From assembly GCA_039934635.1 (NCBI GenBank), contig JBDTLT010000238.1, forward strand, positions 1-8,267: a DNA stretch of 8,267 nucleotides, in the 5' to 3' direction. This document shows, one piece after another, positions 1 to 6,503 of the stretch (the stretch's first letter is position 1; each line of letters starts with the position of its first letter). The position numbers and the translations under genes were made by a program. This DNA is from DATLFA01 sp039934635. Its GTDB lineage: Bacteria > Actinomycetota > Acidimicrobiia > Acidimicrobiales > WLNW01. The notes under the pieces are model-generated. The model saw only the letters and a program-made list of their open reading frames with translations. It was not told where the DNA came from and made no database searches.

Positions 1-2216
1 GCGAGGATGGCCACTGCGGCGAACATGATCGCCGCGTACTGCTGCACTTTGCCTGATTGCAATTTGCGCAAGCCTTGGCCCGCTTCGTCCGAAGCGATGC
101 CTGATCCGTTGACGATGCCGTCGACGAGCCCTTGGTCTATGTACTTGTACACCGCTTGGCCGGCCGCCACGGACGCCTTGCCTGAACCATCGACGATGCC
201 ATCGAGGATCTTCTGGTTGAACCAATACACGGCGTTGGCGATGGGCTTCTTGATTGAATACACGATCACGTTGTTGTAGAGGTGATCGAGGTAGTACTTG
301 TTGACGAGGAACGTGTGACCGGCCCGGGCCAGCGCAAACTTGCTCGTCGGCCCGTCAGGTAGTTCGGTGAGCTTCTGCTGCGTCAGCTGACCCTTACGGT
401 CGACGAGCACGAAGTAGTAGTAGTACGCCATCGCGATGGCGAGACCGACCACTGCGAGCGACAACAACGCCAGCGCGTAGCTCGCGCGAGCGTGGACGAT
501 GCCCGGGAAGTACTCGCCCTTGGGTTCGACGTAATGCTCGAAGCGCAGGGCCCAACCGTCGGGGATGAAGCCGAAGAGGTTTTCCGGCATGTTGACGAAA
601 CCGGCGAATATCGCGAACACCGACAAGATGATGAGCGGTGTCGTGATGCGAGGACCGGACTCGTGGGGCGTGCCGTGGCCGCGGAAGTCACCGAAGAAGG
701 TCAGATAGATGCAGCGCGTCATGTAGGCGGCGGTGAGCATGGCCGTGATGAGGCCCATCACCAGCATCGCGTAGTAGGTGCCGTTGCCACCGGTGCCGCC
801 GAACAAACCGAAACCACCGGTGCCCGCGAGGATCTCGTCTTTCGACCAGAAGCCCGAGAGCGGGAACACGCCGGCCAGCGCGACCGAACAGATGATGAAC
901 GTCCAGAACGTCTTGGGCATGTACTTCTTGAGCCCACCCATGTCGGACTTCATGTCGAAGCTGTGGTGCACGGCGTGGCTGACCGAACCGGCACCGAGGA
1001 ACAGGCCGGCCTTGAAGAACGCGTGGGTGAAGAGATGGAACAGGGCGGCGGTCCACGCGCCGACACCGAGGGCCATGACCATGTAACCGAGCTGGCTGAT
1101 CGTCGAGTAGGCCAACACCTTCTTGATATCGCGCTGCACGAACGCGAGGCACGCGCCGGCAATGGTGGTCACTGCGCCGATCAACGCCATGAGGTTGATG
1201 CTCGACCCGCCGATGGTGAGGCCGTGGTAGAAGACGCCGTACATACGGGCGATCATGAACACGCCCGCCACGACCATGGTGGCGGCGTGGATGAGCGCGG
1301 AAACCGGGGTCGGGCCGGCCATGGCATCAGGAAGCCAGGTGTGCAGGAAGAACTGACCCGACTTGGACATGACCGCGCCGAGCAAGCAGATGGACGCAAC
1401 CATCAACGGGAGATGGCGGATCTCACCGGCGTTGGCCATCTCGTTGATGCGGACGATGTTGAACGTGCGGCCGGCGCTGAAGTACAGGATGCTCATCCCG
1501 ATCAGCAGGCCCATGTCGCCGACGCGGTTGGTGAGGAACGCCTTGAGCGCGGCGTCGCTGTTGGCCTTGTCTTCCCACCAATGACCGATGAGGACAAAGG
1601 AACAGACGCCGACCAACTCCCACGCGGTGATGAGCATCAGCGTGTTCTGGGCAATCACCAACGTCAACATCGACGCGGTGAACAAGCTCAAGAACGCGAA
1701 GAAGTGGACGTAGCGCACGTCGCCGTCGACGTAGTCGGTGGAATAGATGTGCACCAGCAACGAGATGGTGGTGACGACGAGGAGCATCATCACGGCCAAG
1801 CCGTCGACGAGGGTGCCTACTTCTACTTTGGTGCCCTCGTTTTCGAACCACGTGGTGGTGACTTCGACGGCGGGGACCGCGACTTCTTCGTGGCCTTCGG
1901 CGGCCGCGGTCTCTTCGGCAGCTAGGACGCCCGACGCGGGCAGCGCATGCTCTTCGGTCGTTGCCTCGTGGTGGGCATCGTTGGTGTGCTGGATCCACTG
2001 GAACCCGATGCCCAACGACAACAGGAAGGCGACGGCCAGTGCGAAGATGCCGATCTCGGCGCCCTTGAACTTCCAGGCTTTGCAACGCTTGCCGAAGAAG
2101 AGGAGCAGCACGAACGACGCCGCGGGGATGGCGGGGATGATGAAGGCGTGGTCGAGCAACCACTTGCCGGAGTGGTGGGTCGTCGACCCGTGAGCGAGAA
2201 CGAGAAGTGAGGACAA
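1..2216 (-). CDS. nuoL: NADH-quinone oxidoreductase subunit L (proton-pumping antiporter-like subunit), 3'-truncated by window edge
   Basis: Distal proton-pumping membrane subunit of complex I, homologous to Mrp antiporter subunits. The frame is open from a TTG at 2216 to the left edge, about 738 residues without a stop; the usual NuoL is roughly 600-650 residues. Family hallmarks are clear: WELVG with Glu200 (the TM5 channel glutamate), K285 followed by the conserved HTWLPDAMAGPTPVSALIH segment, and a later HAFFKAGLFLGAG lysine motif. The C-terminal part has the typical KYYLDHLYN and VDGIVNG motifs before a last helix that runs off the window. Two oddities: residues about 76-118 are a His/Glu/Ala-rich loop after TM2, and residues 667-720 are a tandem 27-residue duplication. 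The start is the least certain point. There is no ATG near the N-terminus; TTG at 2216 lies 7 bases after nuoK and gives a hydrophobic start, while TTG at 2159 is an alternative closer to the usual N-terminus. Identity is certain; start is moderate. Confidence 0.95.
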   Translation of the reverse strand, partial: MSSLLVLAHGSTTHHSGKWLLDHAFIIPAIPAASFVLLLFFGKRCKAWKFKGAEIGIFALAVAFLLSLGIGFQWIQHTNDAHHEATTEEHALPASGVLAAEETAAAEGHEEVAVPAVEVTTTWFENEGTKVEVGTLVDGLAVMMLLVVTTISLLVHIYSTDYVDGDVRYVHFFAFLSLFTASMLTLVIAQNTLMLITAWELVGVCSFVLIGHWWEDKANSDAALKAFLTNRVGDMGLLIGMSILYFSAGRTFNIVRINEMANAGEIRHLPLMVASICLLGAVMSKSGQFFLHTWLPDAMAGPTPVSALIHAATMVVAGVFMIARMYGVFYHGLTIGGSSINLMALIGAVTTIAGACLAFVQRDIKKVLAYSTISQLGYMVMALGVGAWTAALFHLFTHAFFKAGLFLGAGSVSHAVHHSFDMKSDMGGLKKYMPKTFWTFIICSVALAGVFPLSGFWSKDEILAGTGGFGLFGGTGGNGTYYAMLVMGLITAMLTAAYMTRCIYLTFFGDFRGHGTPHESGPRITTPLIILSVFAIFAGFVNMPENLFGFIPDGWALRFEHYVEPKGEYFPGIVHARASYALALLSLAVVGLAIAMAYYYYFVLVDRKGQLTQQKLTELPDGPTSKFALARAGHTFLVNKYYLDHLYNNVIVYSIKKPIANAVYWFNQKILDGIVDGSGKASVAAGQAVYKYIDQGLVDGIVNGSGIASDEAGQGLRKLQSGKVQQYAAIMFAAVAIL
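57..218. repeat. Tandem 81-bp (27-residue) diverged direct repeat inside nuoL
   Basis: Two adjacent in-frame copies, 138-218 (first in translation, residues 667-693) and 57-137 (residues 694-720). Aligned by eye without gaps, 14 of 27 residues are identical, centred on LDGIVDGSGKAS in the first copy and VDGIVNGSGIAS in the second, each followed by an AGQ motif. In ordinary NuoL proteins I remember one such VDGxVNG segment in the C-terminal helix-linker region. The periodicity is exactly 81 bases at the DNA level, for example gacgatgcc at 111 and 192. This indicates an old internal duplication that has diverged under selection. Confidence 0.8.
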
Positions 2217-2223
2217 GGAGATC

Positions 2224-2523
2224 TCAGCCCTTCATCGCGTCGATCTCGGTGAAATCGATGCTCTTCTTGTTGCGGTAGATGAGAAGGACCATCGCGAGGC
2301 CCACGCCGACTTCGGCCGCCGCGATCGCGATCACGAAGAGACCGAAGACGTCGCCGGCGATCGTGTTGTGGAACACGCTGAACACGACGAAGTTGATGTT
2401 GACCGCGTTGAGGATGAGCTCGATCGACATGAGCACCATGACGCCGTTGCGCCGGGCGAGCACGCCGTAGACGCCGATGCAGAACAAGACTGCGGACAAG
2501 AGGAGAAACTGGCTCACCAGCAT
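2224..2523 (-). CDS. nuoK: NADH-quinone oxidoreductase subunit K
   Basis: Small membrane subunit of complex I, homologous to MrpC, which with NuoJ forms a proton-channel section between NuoH and the antiporter subunits. The product is 99 residues, the normal length, with three transmembrane helices. The two conserved membrane glutamates are present: Glu35 in the MSIELILNAVN motif and Glu71 in the IAAAEVGVGLA motif, matching Glu36 and Glu72 of the E. coli protein. The ATG lies 9 bases after the nuoJ stop, with a good GAGGGG ribosome-binding site overlapping that stop, which supports the start. nuoL begins 7 bases downstream, so K and L are almost certainly co-translated from one message. Nothing unusual in the protein. 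Confidence 0.97.
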   Translation of the reverse strand: MLVSQFLLLSAVLFCIGVYGVLARRNGVMVLMSIELILNAVNINFVVFSVFHNTIAGDVFGLFVIAIAAAEVGVGLAMVLLIYRNKKSIDFTEIDAMKG

Positions 2524-2528
2524 GGTCG

Positions 2529-2534
2529 CCCCTC
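2529..2534 (-). promoter_or_regulatory. Ribosome-binding site of nuoK
   Basis: GAGGGG on the minus strand, 5 bases before the nuoK ATG and overlapping the nuoJ stop codon. It fixes the nuoK start and suggests ribosomes finishing nuoJ reinitiate here. Confidence 0.7.
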
Positions 2535-3081
2535 AGTCCTTGCGGGCCACGACGATGGCGCCGATGAGCGCGGCCAGCAACAGCACGGACACGGCCTCGA
2601 ACGGGATGAGGTACTGCGAGAAGATCGAGTCGCTCACCGCCGCAGTGTTGAACGTCGGATTGCGCTCGCCGACCTTGACGTCGCGGAAGCCGTCGACCAG
2701 GGCGTAGCCCATCACACCGAGCAACAAGAGGGCCACGAGTATCGCCATCAGATGGCGCTCTTTGCCCACAGTGTCGTCGACGCCGAGTTTGGCCCGGGTG
2801 AGCATGATGCCGAAGAGGAACAACACAACGATGGCGCCGATGTAGACGAGCACCTGCGTGATGCCGATGAACTCGGCGCCGAGCAGCAGGAACTGTGCCG
2901 CCACGCCGGCGAGCACGATCACCAGGTAGAGCGCGGCGTGGACGACGTTCTTGGTGGTCACCACGCGCACCGCGGCAACGATCATCAGCGCGGCGATCAC
3001 GCCGAACGCGATGTTCTGCGCGACCATCACGTCGCCGCCGGGGTCAGCGACGACCTGCGATGCGAGAGCGGTGGCGATCAC
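2533..3081 (-). CDS. nuoJ: NADH-quinone oxidoreductase subunit J
   Basis: Membrane subunit of complex I with five predicted transmembrane helices, adjacent to NuoK, NuoA and NuoH in known structures; its TM3 is implicated in coupling quinone reduction to pumping. The diagnostic stretch is NVVHAALYLV (about residues 45-54) and the TM3 motif VLVYIGAIVVLFLFGIML (77-94), including Tyr80 and the helix-bulge glycine. I chose a GTG start at 3081 (182 residues): it forms a GTGA overlap with the nuoI stop and has AAGAAGG seven bases upstream. An ATG at 3027 (164 residues) would give an N-terminus closer to the shortest family members and cannot be excluded. The frame stays open upstream to 3414, but that stretch is antiparallel-free shadow over nuoI in another frame and does not resemble NuoJ. 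Confidence 0.95.
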   Translation of the reverse strand: MIATALASQVVADPGGDVMVAQNIAFGVIAALMIVAAVRVVTTKNVVHAALYLVIVLAGVAAQFLLLGAEFIGITQVLVYIGAIVVLFLFGIMLTRAKLGVDDTVGKERHLMAILVALLLLGVMGYALVDGFRDVKVGERNPTFNTAAVSDSIFSQYLIPFEAVSVLLLAALIGAIVVARKD

Positions 3082-3626
3082 CGGGGCACCTTCTTGACCT
3101 TGGCCTGAGAACCGGCTTCGTATGGCTCGAAGTCGGGGACCGTTTCCATCCACTGACCGAGCAGCGCCTTGTCGTGGAGCAGATCGGCGATGTGCGGTTC
3201 GGAGAACTCGTATTCGGGGCTCCAGAACAACGCGTCGAACGGGCAGACCTCGACGCAGATGCCGCAGTACATGCACAGCGCGTAGTCGATGTCGAAGCGA
3301 TCGAGCTTGTTGACCTTGCGGGGCTTGCCGCCGGCGCGTCGCGGTGGTGCTTTGGTCTTGTGCGCCTCGATGTAGATGCACCAGTCGGGGCACTCGCGGG
3401 CACAGAGCATGCACGAGGTGCAGTTCTCTTCCTTGAGCGCGATAACGCCGCGGGCGCGAGGAGGCGGCGCTTCTTTTTCGTGCGGGTACTGCACGGTGAC
3501 CGCACCGCCGACGGGATCGGGCTTGGGCTTTTTGAGGCCGCCGGGGAACATCGTCTTGAGCATCGTCTTGCCCGTGACGCCGAGCCCTTTGATCAGACCT
3601 TTACCGGGCAGAGCAGGAGCGGGCAT
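3078..3626 (-). CDS. nuoI: NADH-quinone oxidoreductase subunit I (2x[4Fe-4S] ferredoxin-like)
   Basis: Peripheral-arm subunit that passes electrons through clusters N6a and N6b to NuoB. The 182-residue product shows two complete ferredoxin motifs: Cys69, 72, 75 and 79 in CTSCMLCARECP, and Cys118, 121, 124 and 128 in CMYCGICVEVCP. The motifs are separated by a basic, Pro-rich loop (about residues 90-107), longer than in E. coli-type NuoI. The N-terminal 60 residues are basic, Pro/Gly-rich and poorly conserved; the segment after the second motif (ALFWSPEYEFS) is typical. The ATG at 3626 shares its A with the nuoH stop (TGATG), and AAGGTGG lies upstream. The last codons contain the ribosome-binding site for nuoJ. 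All ligands for both clusters are intact, so it should be functional. Confidence 0.97.
   Translation of the reverse strand: MPAPALPGKGLIKGLGVTGKTMLKTMFPGGLKKPKPDPVGGAVTVQYPHEKEAPPPRARGVIALKEENCTSCMLCARECPDWCIYIEAHKTKAPPRRAGGKPRKVNKLDRFDIDYALCMYCGICVEVCPFDALFWSPEYEFSEPHIADLLHDKALLGQWMETVPDFEPYEAGSQAKVKKVPR
3089..3095 (-). promoter_or_regulatory. Ribosome-binding site supporting the GTG start of nuoJ
   Basis: AAGAAGG on the minus strand, 7 bases before the GTG at 3081, inside the last codons of nuoI. No comparable site precedes the alternative ATG at 3027, so this favours the GTG. Confidence 0.55.
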
Positions 3627-4675
3627 CAGAACGCCACCTTCAGGACAGCAGTTGCGGCGATGTTGACCAGGGAAATCGGAATGAGGAACTTCCAGGCCAG
3701 TCGTTGCAGCTGATCTTCACGAAAGCGGGGGAAGGTGAATCGCACCCAGAAGATGATGAACGACAGGACCATCACCTTGCCGATGAGGACCAACGGTCCC
3801 ACGACGTTCATCACGTTGCTGACGTCGCCCAGGCTCTCCCAATGCAAGCCGGGCAATGACCAGCCGCCGAGGAAGAGCACCGCCGCGATCGCGGAGAACA
3901 CACCGGCGGTGGCGAACTCGGCGATGAAGAACAGTAGGAAGCGCATCCCCGAGTACTCGGTGAGGTAGCCGGCGACGAGCTCGGATTCGGCGATCGGCAT
4001 GTCGAACGGTGTCTGCGTGAGCTCGGCCTGCATCGAGATCATGAAGATGGCGAAACCGACGAACTGCGTGAGGATGTACGGATTGCCGATGCCGCCGAAC
4101 CCGAAGATCTCGCCGTTGGCCTGCGCGCCCACGATGCCCTGCATGTTGAGCGTGCCGGCCTGGATGACGACGCCGACCACCGCGAGCACCAGAGGCAACT
4201 CGTAGGCGATCAGCTGTCCCGCGGCGCGGAGGCCACCCAGCAACGAATACTTGTTGGCGGAGGACCAACCGGCCATCAAGATGCCGATGACCGAGATCGA
4301 GGAAACCGACAGCGCGAAATAGATGCCGACGTCGAGGTTCGCGAACCACGCGTCGGGCCCGAACGGGATGATCAGCACGAGCAGGAACGTCGACATGAAC
4401 ACGACGTAGGGCGCGGCCTTGAACAGCAGCCGGTCGGCCTTGGTCGGGTAGATGTCTTCCTTCTGCAAGAACTTGCCCACCTCGGCCAGCAGCTGCATCG
4501 AGCCCTGTGGTCCCGCTTCCATGGGACCCAACCGGCTCTGCATGAAGCTCACGGCTTTGAAGAGGTAGACGTAGACGAGCGTGCCCGCGATCAAGATCGC
4601 GAATGCGAGCGCGCCGACCACTCGCACGATCGTCTTGGCCCAGTACGGGTCGAGGATGTTGGCGAGCACGTTCAT
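3626..4675 (-). CDS. nuoH: NADH-quinone oxidoreductase subunit H
   Basis: Membrane subunit at the junction with the peripheral arm; with NuoD and NuoB it forms the quinone chamber and starts the proton path. The product is 349 residues with about eight hydrophobic helices. Conserved elements by eye: QSRLGPMEAGP (46-56), ADRLLFKAAP (80-89), the GWSSANKYSLLGGLRAAGQLIAYELP segment, and QTPFDMPIAESELVAGYLTEYSG, which carries the acidic residues of the E-channel. The start is the ATG at 4675, which overlaps the nuoD stop in an ATGA; the open frame extends further upstream to 4756, but that part is nuoD in another frame. The usual GPNRVGP is GPMEAGP here, keeping the Gly-Pro frame. The gene directly upstream is nuoD, where nuoE, F and G would often intervene. 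Confidence 0.97.
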   Translation of the reverse strand: MNVLANILDPYWAKTIVRVVGALAFAILIAGTLVYVYLFKAVSFMQSRLGPMEAGPQGSMQLLAEVGKFLQKEDIYPTKADRLLFKAAPYVVFMSTFLLVLIIPFGPDAWFANLDVGIYFALSVSSISVIGILMAGWSSANKYSLLGGLRAAGQLIAYELPLVLAVVGVVIQAGTLNMQGIVGAQANGEIFGFGGIGNPYILTQFVGFAIFMISMQAELTQTPFDMPIAESELVAGYLTEYSGMRFLLFFIAEFATAGVFSAIAAVLFLGGWSLPGLHWESLGDVSNVMNVVGPLVLIGKVMVLSFIIFWVRFTFPRFREDQLQRLAWKFLIPISLVNIAATAVLKVAF

Positions 4676-5841
4676 CGATCGATGTCCCCAAGGATGAAGT
4701 AGAGACTGGCCAGGATGGTGATGACGTCGGGCAGATAGACGCCGCGCAGCAACCATGGTGTGACCGAGATGTTGCTGAACGAGGCCGAGCGGATCTTGAG
4801 CCGGAAGGGCACCAATTCACCCTTGGACACGATGTAGTAGCCCATCGCACCGAGCGGGTTTTCGGTCTCGACGTATGCCTCGCCTGCGGGCACCTTGATG
4901 ATGCGGGGCACCTTGGCCATGATCGGGCCGGCGGGAATCGTGCCGAGCAGTTGGTCGAGGATCTTGCACGCTTCGCGCGTCTCTTGCAGGCGCACCCAGT
5001 AGCGGGCGAACGAGTCGCCGTCGGGATGGGTCCACACCTTCCAGTCGACCTTGTCGTAGACGAGGCCGCAGGGCGCATCGCGACGAAGATCCCAGTCGAC
5101 ACCCGTCGCCCGCAGGTTGGCACCGGACATGCCGTACTGCAGTGCGACATCGCTCGGGATGACCCCGATGCCGCGGGTACGAGTCTGGAAGATCTCGTTA
5201 CCCAGCACCAACGTTTCCATCTCGTCGCAGAACGCTTCGATGCGCTTGAGCGCACCCCTGGTCTCTTCGATCCAACCCTTGGGCAGGTCGTCCTTGATGC
5301 CGCCAATGCGATCGAAGTTGGGATGGAAGCGACCACCGGTGGCCGACTCGATCATGTTGAGGATGTGTTCGCGATCGCGGAAGGCGAAGAAGACGGGCGT
5401 GATGGCGCCGACCTGGACGGCCATGTCGCCGAGGAACAACACGACGTTCGCGATGCGGGCCAACTCGAAGAGGATCGTGCGGATGTGCTGCGCGCGGGGC
5501 GGGGCTTCGACGTCCATCAACTTTTCGGCGGCGAGGATGAACGGCACCTCGTTGGCGAAGCTGCCCAGCCAGTCGATGCGGTTGATGAGGGTCGTCACCT
5601 GCGGATAGGTGCGCATCTCGGAGAGCTTTTCGTAGCCGCGATGCATGTAGCCCATGATCGGCTCGGCCGCCACGACCTGCTCGCCGTCGAGCTTGACGAG
5701 CACGCGCAACGTGCCGTGGGTAGCAGGGTGCTGTGGCCCGATGTTGAGGGTCATGCCCTCGGTCTCGAGTTCGAGGTTGACGCGTGCGTCAGCCGCCTGC
5801 GCCGCGATGTAGCGCAGTTGTTCGCGTTCGGTCATGGTCAC
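4672..5841 (-). CDS. nuoD: NADH-quinone oxidoreductase subunit D (49-kDa-type, quinone-site subunit)
   Basis: Peripheral-arm subunit derived from the NiFe-hydrogenase large subunit; it forms most of the quinone head-group pocket with NuoB. The 389-residue product has GPQHPATHG (35-43) with His42 in the place of the quinone-site histidine (His38 of Thermus Nqo4), then GYMHRGYEK and RTYPQ. The next motif is NRIDWLGSFANE: Trp91 stands where the conserved quinone-binding Tyr (Tyr87 of Thermus Nqo4) is expected. Hydrogenase-type nickel ligands are absent, as expected for this family. The C-terminus ends GDIDR, the usual family ending. The start is GTG at 5841, overlapping the nuoC stop as GTGA; an in-frame ATG two codons later (5835) is possible. 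It overlaps nuoH by 4 bases. NuoC is separate, not fused as in E. coli. Confidence 0.97.
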   Translation of the reverse strand: MTMTEREQLRYIAAQAADARVNLELETEGMTLNIGPQHPATHGTLRVLVKLDGEQVVAAEPIMGYMHRGYEKLSEMRTYPQVTTLINRIDWLGSFANEVPFILAAEKLMDVEAPPRAQHIRTILFELARIANVVLFLGDMAVQVGAITPVFFAFRDREHILNMIESATGGRFHPNFDRIGGIKDDLPKGWIEETRGALKRIEAFCDEMETLVLGNEIFQTRTRGIGVIPSDVALQYGMSGANLRATGVDWDLRRDAPCGLVYDKVDWKVWTHPDGDSFARYWVRLQETREACKILDQLLGTIPAGPIMAKVPRIIKVPAGEAYVETENPLGAMGYYIVSKGELVPFRLKIRSASFSNISVTPWLLRGVYLPDVITILASLYFILGDIDR

Positions 5842-6503
5842 GCCGCATCACCACCTTCGGTACCGGCTTCGGCTTCTTCTTCGGTTTCGCCCGGCATCTG
5901 CTCGACGTCGACGATGCCCGGCCATGGCTTGACCATGCGGGCCAGCAGCGGGAAGTCCTTGCGCAACGGGAAGCCCTCGAACGCACCGGGCAGGTAGAGC
6001 TTGCGCGGATTGGGGTGGCCGACGAATTCGATGCCGAACATCTCCATTGCCTCACGCTCATGCCAGTTGGCCCCGGCGAACACCGGGATCAGCGTGGCGA
6101 TGGAGAGGTCGTCGTCGGGCAGGTCGGCCTTGACCGTGACGCCCCAATGCTCGACGACGTTGTAAACGCGAGCGAGCAGCTGAAAGCGCGTCTCGCCACC
6201 GGCGACACCCGTGGCCATGGCATCGGGTTCTTTCGAGTCCTTGCCGTGCACGATGGTGTCGACCTCGGAGTCCATCGAGCGCCCGAACGGCGACGGCATC
6301 CAATCGATGGCGGACAAGAAGTCGAACCATTTGCAGCCGTGCTTGTCGCGAAGGTGTTTGAACGTGTCGACCCAGGCATCGCGTGACACGCGGATCCACA
6401 AATCGTCACCGAGCGCGAGATGCGACCCGGCGAGCTCGAGTTCGCTCGTCAGCGCATCGAACACCGCGGCGCGGGTCGTGTCGACCCTTTCGTCGGTCGT
6501 CAT
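5838..6503 (-). CDS. nuoC: NADH-quinone oxidoreductase subunit C (30-kDa-type)
   Basis: Peripheral-arm structural subunit that packs against NuoD and NuoI and carries no cofactor. The 221-residue product ends its core with the family signature: GANWHEREAMEMFGIEFVGHP and then LRKDFPLL. The N-terminal half contains the KWFDFLSAIDW motif; after it, residues 69-105 form an insertion of about 30 residues relative to typical NuoC before the FQLLARVYN strand resumes. A PWPGIVDVEQMP segment and a strongly acidic, Ala/Gly-rich tail (about residues 204-221) follow the core. The ATG overlaps the nuoB stop (ATGA) and has GGGGGAG seven bases upstream, so the start is firm. The stop overlaps the nuoD GTG. 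Confidence 0.96.
   Translation of the reverse strand: MTTDERVDTTRAAVFDALTSELELAGSHLALGDDLWIRVSRDAWVDTFKHLRDKHGCKWFDFLSAIDWMPSPFGRSMDSEVDTIVHGKDSKEPDAMATGVAGGETRFQLLARVYNVVEHWGVTVKADLPDDDLSIATLIPVFAGANWHEREAMEMFGIEFVGHPNPRKLYLPGAFEGFPLRKDFPLLARMVKPWPGIVDVEQMPGETEEEAEAGTEGGDAA

Noticed and set aside
408..425. Short trinucleotide (gta) run in nuoL
   Set aside because: Four tyrosine codons in a row within a transmembrane helix end; too short to be a notable microsatellite.
492..1925. Long plus-strand open frame of 477 codons opposite nuoL
   Set aside because: It is the antisense shadow of nuoL. Its translation is low-complexity, rich in Asp, Glu, His, Arg and Gly, with no domain, while the opposite strand encodes unmistakable NuoL.
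3717..5336. Minus-strand open frame of 539 codons across nuoD and nuoH
   Set aside because: It runs in a different frame through nuoD and nuoH, and its Arg/Pro/Ser-rich translation resembles frame-shifted membrane-protein code, not a protein family.
4603..5997. Long plus-strand open frame of 464 codons opposite nuoD and parts of nuoC and nuoH
   Set aside because: Same antisense artefact of high-GC codon bias; it spans three clearly coding minus-strand genes and shows no recognisable protein.
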